The notes below the pieces were generated by a model. The model saw only the letters and a list, made by a program, of their open reading frames with translations, ran no database searches and was not told the origin of the DNA. Of a stretch of DNA of 64,000 bases, positions 12,504-22,312 are shown piece by piece; the stretch's first letter is position 1, and every line of letters begins with the position of its first letter. Source of the DNA: Piscicola geometra. Its lineage: Eukaryota > Annelida > Clitellata > Hirudinida > Piscicolidae. Both the position numbers and the translations under genes were made by a program. The stretch spans positions 10,157,626 to 10,221,625 of the forward strand of contig OX030958.1 of assembly GCA_943735955.1 (NCBI GenBank). The letters run 5' to 3'.

Positions 12504-12594
12504 TCTTCATCATCCCCCTCTTTATCATCATCATATCCATCTTCATCATCATCATATACATCGTCGTTATCATCACATCCATCATCATCATCAA
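12504..12594. repeat. degenerate TCA/ATC trinucleotide repeat
   Basis: About 90 bases are dominated by imperfect CATCAT and TCATCATC runs. They create a His-rich open frame (12454-12741) that is an effect of the repeat and not a likely gene. Confidence 0.75.
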
Positions 12595-12741
12595 CGCCTT
12601 TATCTTTTCATTATATTGCTTTTAGTTGCATTTTCCATCCAAATCTCTGTTTTTAATGATCAGTTTTGTAATCTTCATTGGCTCATTTGGGCTTTAATCA
12701 TCGTCATTGATTTTATCATCACACATTTGAGTTATTTCTGA

Positions 12742-13442
12742 AAAAATAATCACAGAAACTTCAATATTATTAATTAAAATTGATTTTTTCTTTATTTAAC
12801 TTTAAGAAAATTGTAAAAAAATGTGAGAACAAATCAACTTTAAAAGTGTTGTTTTAAAAGACTAATGAGAATCAGCGAGAATGAAAGATCCCGTTAGCAA
12901 TAACGTGACTCCTAGTATAAGTTCGAAGGAGGTTACCGATTACAGTTATTGAGATGATAGACTTTGTATTCGTATTTGAATAAGTAAGGGATGAGAACGG
13001 GTCAAAAACTTAGGATTTAGGTAATACACGAGTACCCGACTAAAATCATGAATCAAGCGTTTTTGTTTTAATAATTTACTTAATATAAGAATTTTTCATA
13101 TTTTGTGCTCAAGTTGAAACAGTTTTATAATTGCAAAACTTCATCAAACCTTATTTCACTCGATAAAACTTCACTGATTGACATTTTAAACAATTAAACC
13201 CATTTTATTAAAAAAACTGAATTAAGTTTTATGAATTCTTTTTCCATAAATTTATGAATTATGAAAGCTTTAATGAATATTTATTTTAATAGAAAAAATT
13301 AAAATTCTATTTTGTTGCTTTTTGCTTCGATATTTTAATTAAACATGCTAAAGCAGGATTAACTGTATATGCAAATGAACTGAACATACTTTTCCACACA
13401 AAACATGAAACCAAAATCTTAAATAATTATACATATATTCTC
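12742..13442. other. AT-rich intergenic DNA, no feature seen
   Basis: This is AT-rich sequence with stops in every frame. One more balanced patch lies at about 12870-13040. Nothing is recognisable. Confidence 0.5.
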
Positions 13443-13477
<35 letters not shown>

Positions 13478-13491
13478 ATATATATATATAG
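13443..13491. repeat. (TA)n microsatellite
   Basis: An almost pure AT dinucleotide run is broken by one G and one AA. It can form cruciforms and is a likely site of length variation. Confidence 0.9.
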
Positions 13492-13534
13492 ATTTCTATA
13501 CATTAAACTTACATAGACTCTATGATAGAGACCA

Positions 13535-13760
13535 TTTCTTGCACACAAGCATCTATACCTACACACAAGGGTTTAACGCGTGTGGTGGCACGAACAAAGC
13601 GATTGTTTGAGACAGATGCTCCCTGAACCTCTCTGCTCTCATCTTTTGTTCCACGCATCTCCATACACACGCACACATTAACACAATCTCGACACACACG
13701 CGTGCACACACATAAACCTGGAGTCACTTGAAAACCTTATGAACACAAACAGACGCATAT
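13535..13760. repeat. imperfect CA-rich tract
   Basis: Many short CACACA runs are separated by other bases, giving a Cys/Val-rich minus-strand open frame at 13509-13727. It looks like a decayed dinucleotide repeat and not a gene. Confidence 0.5.
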
Positions 13761-14559
13761 ACACAAAGATATTTATATATTTTTTTAGTTTTTTTTGGTG
13801 CGAACAAATAAACATAAAAGGTAATTGTTGATTGTAATCGGATAAGTGCGGTATTTCAAATGATAACGGTCGATACGATACTATTAAATTAAAACTTTCA
13901 CTCCATTTATTATAAAAAAATTTTTCAACTTAATTTATATGTGAATAAAAACATGATTTCATAAATGATTTTATTTTTATTTTAATCTTATTTTGATTTT
14001 GTGAAAACATATTTGCTAAAATTTAAAGATTCATTTAGTTCAATGAATTTAAGAAAAATTACAAATTATTCATAGCCACTTAAACTACTCATCCATCCTT
14101 TTCAAATTTTTTAAACAACTTTACATATAGTTGGCAAGATACTCCACTTTAAAACATGTTCTCCAACTCTTACCTATCTACCTTCCTACTATCGAACCTC
14201 CTCCTCCCCCACATTCTATCGATCTTCAAGCATCATCAGCCCATGAAACAGTTCCGAAATGAGGGCACTGATAGAGTGTTTAAAACAGACATTTGCTCCA
14301 ATTAACAAGCCCTCCAGACGCTCGCATTGATTCTGAGCAATTCAACTTGATTACTTTGCACTCAGCATCCTTTAACATCCTATCAAAAACATCCATCATT
14401 CCACCCTACTTCTTAATTAACTAACGTGTCGAAAATTAATTCAAGCCGTTGTAACCTACTTTAACGCTGTCTGTTGAATTTAAAAAGATTTAATTGGAAT
14501 TATGACTGAATTTTTTAATCTAATATTTAAATTAATCATAGTAAAAAAGCATAACTGTA
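13761..14559. other. intergenic DNA upstream of the INSM-like gene
   Basis: AT-rich DNA runs to about 14080, then a more balanced, pyrimidine-rich stretch runs to about 14460. The latter could be regulatory or an upstream untranslated exon. No start of the SNAG type (Met-Pro-Arg) is visible in it. Confidence 0.35.
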
Positions 14560-14640
14560 AGTATGTGTAGTGGTTTTTTGTATTCTTTTATATGTTTTTT
14601 GTGATTGTGTGTATTGTGTGTGTGTGCATAAACAAAGGGG
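14560..14640. repeat. TG-rich imperfect dinucleotide tract
   Basis: Repeated TGTGTG and TTTTGTG runs end in GTGTGTGTGTGCATA. This is a simple repeat with no coding signal. Confidence 0.6.
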
Positions 14641-14806
14641 TTGAGTTCTTTTGTTTATTAATGTTTGGAAAGGGTTTTATGAACGACTGAATAAATTTGT
14701 CAAGGCACGTCTCACTGTGAATATATAACGGCATATACATATAACAGCATACCCGTTATGTTTGACCACAACTGTATAAAGCACATAACTGTAAAGCTGT
14801 GTGACA

Positions 14807-15006
14807 ATGGCTGCACTCATACGTGTGTATGATCATAGAAAGAGCATAGAGACTCACAATGAACAGTTAGAAGACACCTGTCGCGTGTGGATGCAGCGAA
14901 GGAGGGGCCTGCACTCTCAATGCGGTTGCTTCCCTGTGTCGGAGCGTCTGCCAGGGGCGGAGCTTGATGCAAGGGAGGAGTCAATGGTTCGAGTCTATAT
15001 AAATGG
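14807..15006 (+). CDS. possible first coding exon of the INSM-like gene (low confidence)
   Basis: An open frame from ATG 14807 ends at a plausible donor (AAATG|GTAATT, cut after 15006). It splices in phase with the acceptor TTGCAG at 15191-15196, giving ...[14 protein letters not shown] second in-frame ATG at about 14983 would add only seven residues. The encoded 67 residues show no SNAG repressor motif (MPRxFLVK), which vertebrate INSM proteins carry at the N-terminus. The same bases contain a GC-box-like and TATA-like promoter arrangement, so they may be promoter DNA and not coding. 5' transcript data would decide. Confidence 0.3.
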
Positions 15007-15027
15007 TAATTGCTTCAGTATCTTCCA
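14949..15027 (+). promoter_or_regulatory. candidate core promoter of the INSM-like gene
   Basis: A GC-box-like GGGGCGGAGC (14954-14963) lies inside TGCCAGGGGCGG (14949-14960). That string matches the first nine positions of the published INSM1 recognition consensus. TATATAAA follows at 14996-15003, and an expected start falls near 15026, where CCAGA occurs. TCAGTA at 15015-15020 is an initiator-like alternative. This reading competes with the coding-exon reading of the same stretch. Confidence 0.4.
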
Positions 15028-15196
15028 GAATTTATTTCCAGACTCTATGGTCATTTGATCTTTGACTTTTTGTTTCTAATCTTTGAAAATTGCAGACAAA
15101 GTAGGTTTTAATGAATTTTAATTTTATTGAAATTTTTAAATATATTTTTTTAAAAATTGCTTTAATATATTTATATAATGAATATTTAAATTGCAG

Positions 15197-16533
15197 TGGA
15201 GTGTTCAGACGCTGAATCGAAAGAGCACATCGTCAAAGTGAACTCAATCGAACTCGAAGTGCTGAAGCAACATGCCTCTCCGGACCAAATGCTCTTTTCT
15301 TCTTCCAAACTAGCCCACTCTTCTCCCGACTCTGGCTACTGCCACAGTCCAGTTTCGAGCACCACAAAACTGGACCATGATGACCAAGAAGCGTGGAAGA
15401 CCCCTGTCCTCAACCCATTTCCATCGCTTCCCTTCTCTCCATATCAGGCTGCTTCTTACAAGGTTCTTTTGAGGCACGCCCATATGCTTGCTGCTCTTCG
15501 AAATAGTTCAAACTTGTCGGAAAATCTGCTTTCATCTCGTCTTCCCCTTCATTTGCCCATTTATTTAAATCCAACGCCTCTGATTCAAGAGCAGATGAAT
15601 AGTGAGAACATCAACACAACGAACAACAACCTTGCAGATTTGTGGAAACAGAGAATTGCATCGACGCTACAGTTTGTCAATAATAAAATTAGTTACAATA
15701 ACAATAGTCACATTAAAGACAAACCTAGTCTTAATGAAACTAGTCATGATATGAATAGCAGTCTAAATGACTACCTTAGTCAACATTATAATAAGCAAAA
15801 ACTTATAACGGAAAAAAACATGCAAGAGAACTTTACTTTAAACAATATCAGAAATACGATGAGACCACCTTTGCTGCAGCACGATGTCCCTTCAGAGAAT
15901 CCGAAAAAGCGCAAGTTTTCTCCAGGGAACGTTGTGAGTCATAAGAAAAAGAAGATGCACAAAGATGACTTGAAGACGTCTCCAGTCTCTGGCACTTACA
16001 TCAGGGATGAAAACGACGACTCCATCACTCCTGTGTGCCGCGGAGACATCGACACGTCGTTCAATTTTGTCGAAGTGACTCCCGAAGCAAAAGCCGAATT
16101 GGAAAAGATCGAGAACAAGATAGGCGATTACGTGTGCTGTTTGTGCAAGGAAAAGTACGACGATGCCTTCCAGCTGGCTCAACACCGCTGTTCTCGCATT
16201 GTGCATGTGGAGTACAAGTGTTCGGAGTGCGACAAGGTCTTCAACTGTCCTGCTAACCTTGCGTCACACAAGCGCTGGCATCGACCCAACGAAGACAACC
16301 AAAAGGGCGTCTTGCTTAAAAAGCAAAAAGACCAATCACCACCAAGCAAGTCATTTTTTTCGAGCAACATGTCTACTGATTATCTTGTCAATGGCCAAGT
16401 TTCTCTGCAACCAATCGTCAACCAACAACTCTTTTCAATTCTCAATAACAGCCAATTCGCCAATCGATTCAGCATGCCCACTCCCTTCCAAGAAGTCCCA
16501 CTCAATTTGTGCATCTCAAAAAGATCATCATAA
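15197..16533 (+). CDS. INSM/nerfin-1/EGL-46 family zinc-finger transcription factor, main exon
   Basis: The exon begins after the acceptor TTGCAG (15191-15196), since there is no ATG at its start, and ends at TAA 16531-16533. Counting from the split codon at 15196 it gives 445 residues. A Ser/Asn/Leu-rich region at 1-230 is followed by basic nuclear signals PKKRK (236-240) and KKKK (250-253). A conserved KTSPVSG block lies at 260-266. Finger 1 is an atypical C2HC (Cys314, Cys317, His330, Cys332) and finger 2 is C2H2 (Cys342, Cys345, His358, His362). The finger region ([28 protein letters not shown]) matches INSM1 fingers 1-2 almost residue for residue. The family represses genes during neuronal and neuroendocrine differentiation. 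PLNLC at 435-439 resembles a CtBP-binding motif. Only two fingers are present, against three to five in known members, and no SNAG motif is seen. Met32 is the first internal Met if translation starts in this exon. Confidence 0.85.
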
Positions 16534-17130
16534 TTAGCCTCGCTAGAATTAATTAATTTTCATAACTTGAAAGTTTGTCAAAAGTAGAATTTTACTTGAA
16601 ACATGAGGCTTTTTTGTGGGGCTTTTAAGCTTACTATCTTTTGGCTACGTCAATAATATTTATAGACTCCGTTCTAATCTATTGCATTTTTTATCAACTT
16701 TACACATTTTGTCTTTTAAGCATTTTTTTTCAAGACGAGTCATCTAGTCAGATGTGTAAATTTATCGATATTGTTCGTGTTAGTCTTTTAACCCTTGATG
16801 GATTTCGCTAACGTAATCACACTCGGCAACTTTGGGGTTCATATGGACTTCATTACTTTCTTTAACACGTACAATGGTGAATGAAAGCAATGTATGGTTT
16901 TGTTGATGACTTAATAATACTGAATGCAAAGATTTGTTGTTTGATGCAAAAAATTAAAATGAAATCATGGTCTTATTTCATTTGAAAAAAACCTAAGCGA
17001 TTGAAAATGTTTATCAAATATTATTTTAAGTAGTTTCAAATTTTAATCATAGTAAGCAAATTATTTTATTTTTAAAATTAATTAGAATAAAAAATTGTAC
17101 GTGTTACTTTTCTTATCAAAAACGTCAAAT
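16534..17130 (+). other. probable 3' UTR and downstream flank of the INSM-like gene
   Basis: There is no open frame. Candidate poly(A) signals are ATTAAA at 16953-16958 and AATAAA at 17086-17091. Either would give a 3' UTR of about 0.4-0.6 kb. Confidence 0.4.
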
Positions 17131-17456
17131 ATTATAAATGAGACACTAGGGTAGGCCTCAAAAGGACATTTAAGCATTTAGATGCATATGGAAAAAATAA
17201 TAAGAAACGAATGGGGAAAATATATTTTATGAAATGGGATCGTATCCAAATATCAATGATTGGCTGTTCTATTATGAAACCTGTATCGTGGTTGGATGGT
17301 CGGCAATAAAACCAGCTTTCCCACCATCTTGCCACGATAATTCAGACTTTTTGGTGCGTAGGGCATGTGGGTTACCCAGTAGACAAATAACAAAGTCTGA
17401 TAAAGGGTAAGTGAACACATTAGAGTGTCAAAAACACATGCCCTACAACTGGACAC
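17131..17456 (+). mobile_element. possible 5' part of the decayed retroelement
   Basis: This stretch is less AT-rich than its flanks and leads without a break into the recognisable endonuclease at 17457. Minus-strand open frames here (17132-17335, 17253-17456) look like shadows. It could be the 5' leader of the element, but no motif shows this directly. Confidence 0.3.
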
Positions 17457-17835
17457 TTGAAGGTTGAAACACTCACACCAGGGCTATCTAACGACCTACA
17501 GAGGATTAGAGATGCCAGTAAGAATGAAGTCATAAACGACGAAATCGTGAGACTTCGAGTCGACATTGCTTCACTGTAGGAGACTCAGTTAACTGATTAT
17601 GGATGAAAAAAAAATATCACAAATTCTTCTGACAAAGTAAAAGTCCTGAAGACATATATTTATATGAGAATACGGGGTTTGTTTTAGCGTCTAGAACTAT
17701 CTGTGGGAATGCTGAAACCTTGGCAAATAGGAACTGAAAAACTTTGAAAGTATTATCAGTTATTCTTTCCAGGAAAATATTGAAAACAACAAGAAACACT
17801 TTGGACGAATGCCTGCTGATGAATTTGAAGAATTC
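17457..17835 (+). mobile_element. decayed non-LTR retrotransposon, APE-type endonuclease fragment
   Basis: In the frame starting at 17457 the translation carries the conserved opening of an apurinic-type endonuclease: TLTPGLSNDLQRIRDASKNE, then VINDEIVRLRVDIASL, stop, ETQL. This matches the usual RTLxPGLSxDLQ ... LNIDIAxLQETRL pattern of LINE endonucleases, with the catalytic-site Gln replaced by TAG. Further pieces lie in shifted frames, a GVxFxV-like block near 17671 and a GTEKL-like block near 17725, so several frameshifts and stops separate them. It is a dead 5' fragment. No reverse transcriptase or tail is seen before the satellite. Confidence 0.7.
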
Positions 17836-18120
17836 TCAAATTCTCCCATTCAGAAGGAATGAATTATGGGTGTTTATCCCATCTTGCTACAGTTAGCATT
17901 AGTTTTCTTTGTAAATAAACTTTGAAGGATTTGCTAAGACTTTTAAAAGAATTCTTTTTGTGAACTAAAGTACAATGTTTAATGCAGTTTAGGATTCTTA
18001 CGGATATTTTCTTAGAGAAGCTGAAATTTAATTAAGATAGAAGCAAAATTTAGTTAAAATATAAAATAAATATTTTAAATATCACTTTAGAGGTGGTTTA
18101 AACCTCTTAAACTAAATAAA
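17836..18120. other. AT-rich junction before the satellite, no gene
   Basis: AT-rich DNA includes a 10-bp palindrome GGTTTAAACC at 18095-18104 within a short inverted repeat (AGAGG...CCTCT). The satellite begins about 20 bases later. Confidence 0.5.
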
Positions 18121-18128
18121 CAGACGGT

Positions 18129-18151
18129 GAAGACTAGCGTCGCTGGCCTAA
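18129..18151 (-). repeat. 23-bp inverted copy of the pre-18S spacer at the satellite's left edge
   Basis: These 23 bases are the exact reverse complement of 19261-19283 and of 22971-22993, which lie just upstream of the two 18S fragments. The match stops at both ends. The piece begins with GAAGAC, the hexamer shared by every 9-mer unit, and satellite units flank it on both sides. Confidence 0.95.
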
Positions 18152-18152
18152 C

Positions 18153-18602
18153 GGTGAAGACGGTGAAGACGGTGAAGACGATTAAGACGGTGAAGACGAC
18201 GAAGACGGTGAAGACGGTGAAGACGAACGATGAAGACGATGAAGACGGTGAAGACGATGAAGACGATGAAGACGATGAAGACGATGAAGACGGTGAAGAC
18301 GATGAAGACGAACGATGAAGACGATGAAGACGGTGAAGACGGTGAAGACGAACGATGCAGACGGTGAAGACGGTGAAGACGATGAAGACGATGAAGACGA
18401 TGAAGACGATGAAGACGATGAAGACGGTGAAGACGATGAAGACGAACGATGAAGACGATGAAGACGGTGAAGACGGTGAAGACGAACGATGCAGACGGTG
18501 AAGACGGTGAAGACGATGAAGACGATGAAGACGGTGAAGACGGTGAAGAAGATGAAGACGATGAAGACGATGAAGACGGTGAAGACGATGAAGACGATGA
18601 AA
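18153..18602 (+). repeat. 9-bp satellite array 1 (GATGAAGAC / GGTGAAGAC)
   Basis: Tandem 9-mers GATGAAGAC and GGTGAAGAC carry occasional 4-bp GAAC insertions. Rare variants include GATTAAGAC, GACGAAGAC, GATGCAGAC and GGTGAAGAA. It is the shortest of three arrays and ends where the rDNA-derived segment starts. Its last 60 bases resemble the end of array 2. Confidence 0.97.
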
Positions 18603-18805
18603 GGTGTTGGTTGATATAGACAGCAGTTAAAATAAAATTGTTTCAATCTTATCGTCTCTTATACAGCCTTATTTTCGTTTCACAAAAATTGAAACTCGAT
18701 GTCTCACGCTAGTTAACTCTTGTATATTCTATAGGTATAGGCATGCTTCGAAACTCAAGATAATAAAGTTTCAAATGGCAACTCTTGTCAAATGAACTTG
18801 ATTTG

Positions 18806-18976
18806 AAATTTGTCTCATGATTGAACGAAAGATTTTTTAAAATTTTCATTTTAAAAATTTTTCATCGGCAATGAAATTCCACGCTAGGCCGAGATCCTCG
18901 CCGCTCCGGTCGAATGCGCGAGAAAACATGCCTTCACCGGCTTGGGTCCCATTGAAACGCGATTATAATCTGTAAA
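18806..18976 (+). repeat. spacer direct repeat, copy A (segment 1)
   Basis: About 171 bp run from AAATTTGTCTCATGATTG to ATAATCTGTAAA and recur after the 18S fragment at 19551-19722 with scattered substitutions. The core CATTGAAACGCGATTATAAT is conserved. Confidence 0.9.
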
Positions 18977-19295
18977 CGATTATAAAAAGACTGACCGATC
19001 AAATATTTTGAGCTCGAAACGAGTTTCTCAAAAAGCACCTTGAACGTTTGTTATTCCCCACTGGCCTGATGCGCTGCTTATTCGCTTAAGATAGGCTAAC
19101 CGTTCAAGGGGACGTCTATTAGCGGCAATAAGCGCGTGATCTCCTATCATCATCACTCGATCTCGGTAAAGCAGAGATTCGAAGCTGATAAATTATCTTC
19201 GATATAGCCGCTTTTACGAGCGGCAACGACTAAGGAAGGCGACTAGAAGACTCGTCGACTTTAGGCCAGCGACGCTAGTCTTCTTGCTCGTGTAT

Positions 19296-19553
19296 TACCT
19301 GGTTGATCCTGCCAGTAGTTATATGCTTGTCTCAAAGATTCGGCTCGTAAATTTTGGTGACTCTGAATAAATAACGGCTGATCGCACGACCTAGCGTCGG
19401 CGACAGATCTTTCAAGTGTGTGCCCTATCAACTTTCGATGGTATGTGATATGCTTACCATGGTTGTAACGGGTAACGGGGAATCAGGGTTTGATTCCGGA
19501 GAGGGAGCATGAGAAACGGCTACCACATCCAAGGAAGGCAGCAGGCGCGCAAA
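19296..19553 (+). pseudogene. truncated 18S rRNA 5' domain, copy 1
   Basis: It starts exactly at the canonical mature 5' end TACCTGGTTGATCCTGCCAG and keeps nt 1-45, through TCTCAAAGATT at 19340. It then jumps about 200 nt to the region before TTTGGTGACTCTGAATAA. It continues through the conserved GCCCTATCAACTTTCGATGG, GGGGAATCAGGG and GAGAAACGGCTACCACATCC blocks and ends at GCAGGCGCGCAAA. It then switches to spacer repeat copy B. About 258 of some 1,800 nt remain, so no functional rRNA can come from it. Confidence 0.93.
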
Positions 19554-19722
19554 TTTGTCTCATAATTGAACGAAAGATTTTTTAAAAACTTCATTTTTAA
19601 ACATTTTTCACTGGCAATGAAATTCCACGCTAGGCCGAAATCCTCGCCGCTCCGGTCGAATGCGCGAGAAAACATGCTTTAATCGGCTTGGGTCCCATTG
19701 AAACGCGATTATAATCTGTAAA
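19551..19722 (+). repeat. spacer direct repeat, copy B (segment 1)
   Basis: This is the second copy of the spacer block at 18806-18976. It begins inside AAATT, shared by the 18S end and the spacer, which points to a microhomology join. Confidence 0.88.
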
Positions 19723-19904
19723 TTTACTCTTAATTTTCTAAGACTTTCAAGTTTTTCAACGGCATCCGCCGTCGCATCTCCTATCTCCCTCGATGACCGC
19801 TCACTTAGTGTATTAACAACTCGTTTCGATCTTATCGTCTATTTATCGTAATTAAATTTTTTTTTGCTTTATTCACCCCCCGTAGTTAAGGAAAAAGGGT
19901 AGAT

Positions 19905-19968
19905 ATGACCCCGCGGGCAGTCTCCGGGAAACCAAAGATTTTTGATTCCGGGGGAAGTATGGTTGCAA
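19905..19968 (+). pseudogene. internal 18S rRNA fragment joined to the satellite, copy 1
   Basis: About 64 nt match the conserved stretch of 18S before the universal GGAATTGACGG region: CGGGCAG, TCTCCGGGAAACCAAAGA, TTCCGGGGGAAGTATGGTTG. Homology stops after GGTTGCAA, where normal 18S continues AGCTGAAA. Here the satellite begins at once. Confidence 0.9.
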
Positions 19969-22312
19969 GACGATGAAGACGATGAAGACGATGAAGACGA
20001 TGAAGACGATGAAGACGATGAAGACGGTGAAGACGGTGAAGACGGTGAAGACGATGAAGACGATGAAGACGATGAAGACGGTGAAGACGATGAAGACGAT
20101 GAAGACGATGAAGACGAACGATGAAGACGATGAAGACGGTGAAGACGAACGATGAAGACGTTGAAGACGGTGAAGACGATGAAGACGGTGAAGACGATGA
20201 AGACGGTGAAGACGATGAAGACGGTGAAAACGATGAAGACGGTGAAGACGATGAAGACGGTGAAGACGATGAAGACTGTGAAGACGGTGAAGACGAACGA
20301 TGAAGACGGTGAAGACGATGAAGACGGTGAAGACGATGAAGACGGTGAAGACGATGAAGACGATGAAGACGATGAAGACGAACGATGAAGACGGTGAAGA
20401 CGGTGAAGACGGTGAAGACCATGAAGACGACGAAGACGATGAAGACGGTGAAGACGATGAAGACGATGAAGACGATGAAGACGAACGATGAAGACGATGA
20501 AGACGGTGAAGACGAACGATGAAGACGTTGAAGACGGTGAAGACGATGAAGACGGTGAAGACGATGAAGACGGTGAAGACGATGAAGACGGTGAAAACGA
20601 TGAAGACGGTAAAGACGATGAAGACGGTGAAGACGATGAAGACTGTGAAGACGGTGAAGACGAACGATGAAGACGGTGAAGACGATGAAGACGGTGAAGA
20701 CGATGAAGACGGTGAAGACGATGAAGACGATGAAGACGATGAAGACGAACGATGAAGACGGTGAAGACGGTGAAGACGGTGAAGACCATGAAGACGACGA
20801 AGACGGTGAAGACGATGAAGACGGTGAAGACGAACGATGAAGACGATGAAGACGGTGAAGACGATGAAGACGATGAAAACGGTGAAGACGATGAAGACGG
20901 TGAAGACGATGAAGACGGTGAAGACGGTGAAGACGAACGATGAAGACGATGAAGACGGTGAAGACGATGAAGACGGTGAAGACGGACGATGAAGACGATG
21001 AAGACGGTGAAGACGGTGAAGACGATGAAGACGGTGAAGACGATGGAGACGGTGAAGACGGTGAAGACGGTGAAGACGATGAAGACGGTGAAGACGATGA
21101 AGACGGTGAAGACGATGAAGACGGTGAAGACGAACGATGAAGACGATGAAGACGGTGAAGACGATGAAGACGGTGAAGACGATGAAGACGATGAAGACGG
21201 TGAAGATGATGAAGACGGTGAAGACGGTGTAGACGGTGAAAACGGTGAAGACGATGAAGACGATGAAGACGGTGAAGACGGTGAAGACGATGAAGACGGT
21301 GAAGACGATGAAGACGATGAAGACGAACGATGAAGACGATGAAGACGGTGAAGACGGTGAAGACGATGAAGACGATGAAGACGATGAAGACGAACGATGA
21401 AGACGATGAAGACGAACGATGAAGACGATGACGACGGGGAAGACGGTGAAGACGGTGAAGACGATGAAGACGATGAAGACGGTGAAGACGGTGAAGACGG
21501 TGAAGACGATGAAGACGGTGAAGACGATGAAGACGGTGAAGACGATGAAGACGGTGAAGACGGTGAAGACGAACGATGAAGACGATGAAGACGGTGAAGA
21601 CGATGAAGACGATGAAAACGGTGAAGACGATGAAGACGGTGAAGACGATGAAGACGGTGAAGACGGTGAAGACGAACGATGAAGACGATGAAGACGGTGA
21701 AGACGATGAAGACGATGAAAACGGTGAAGACGATGAAGACGGTGAAGACGATGAAGACGGTGAAGACGGTGAAGACGAACGATGAAGACGATGAAGACGG
21801 TGAAGACGATGAAGACGGTGAAGACGAACGATGAAGACGATGAAGACGATGAAGACGATGAAGACGGTGAAGACGATGAAGACGGTGAAGACGGTGAAGA
21901 CGGTGAAGACGGTGAAGACGGTGAAGACGATTAAGACGGTGAAGACGATGAAGACGGTGAAGACGATGAAGACGGTGAAGACGATGAAGACGGTGAAGAC
22001 GGTGAAGACGAACGATGAAGACGGTGAAGACGATGAAGACGGTGAAGACGGTGAAGACGATGAAGACGGTGAAGAAGATGAAGACGGTGAAGACGGTGAA
22101 GACGAACGATGAAGACGATGAAGACGGTGAAGACGATGAAGACGGTGAAGACGATGAAGACGATGAAGACGGTGAAGACGGTGAAGACGGTGAAGACGGT
22201 GAAGACGGTGAAGACGATGAAGACGATGAAGACGGTGAAGACGGTGAAGACGATGAAGACGATGAAGACGATGAAGACGGTGAAGACGATGAAGTCGATG
22301 AAGACGATGAAA
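19969..22312 (+). repeat. 9-bp satellite array 2 (about 2.3 kb)
   Basis: The same two 9-mers alternate, with GAAC insertions that shift the phase by 4 bp. A local tandem duplication of 367 bp is visible (20121-20487 and 20488-20854). Diagnostic variants include GACGTTGAAGACGG, GATGACGACGGGGAAGAC and GATGGAGACGG. It ends in ...GATGAAAGGTGTTGG at the second rDNA-derived segment. Confidence 0.97.

Larger units (their letters stand above)
18601..19968 (+). other. rDNA-derived spacer segment, copy 1
   Basis: This segment of about 1.37 kb sits between satellite arrays. In order it holds AT-rich spacer with an element GTTTCAATCTTATCGTCT (from 18640), spacer repeat copy A (18806-18976), a GC-richer pre-18S spacer ending at 19295, a truncated 18S start (19296-19553), spacer repeat copy B (19551-19722), more spacer with a second GTTTCGATCTTATCGTCT (from 19823), and a second 18S piece (19905-19968). 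The pre-18S part is presumably external transcribed spacer, since it abuts the mature 18S 5' end. No complete rRNA gene is present. Confidence 0.8.

Noticed and set aside
12454..12741. His-rich 95-codon gene
   Set aside because: It is generated by a TCA/ATC trinucleotide repeat, with no start context or homology.
14975..15005. tRNA gene suggested by the B-box-like GGTTCGAGTC
   Set aside because: Flanking bases do not form a T-arm stem, and no acceptor stem or A box is found at the right distance.
15085..15110. 5-nt micro-exon (TTGCAG|ACAAA|GTAGGT) upstream of the INSM exon
   Set aside because: Splice-like signals flank five bases, but nothing in phase or homology requires it. Too short to support without transcripts.
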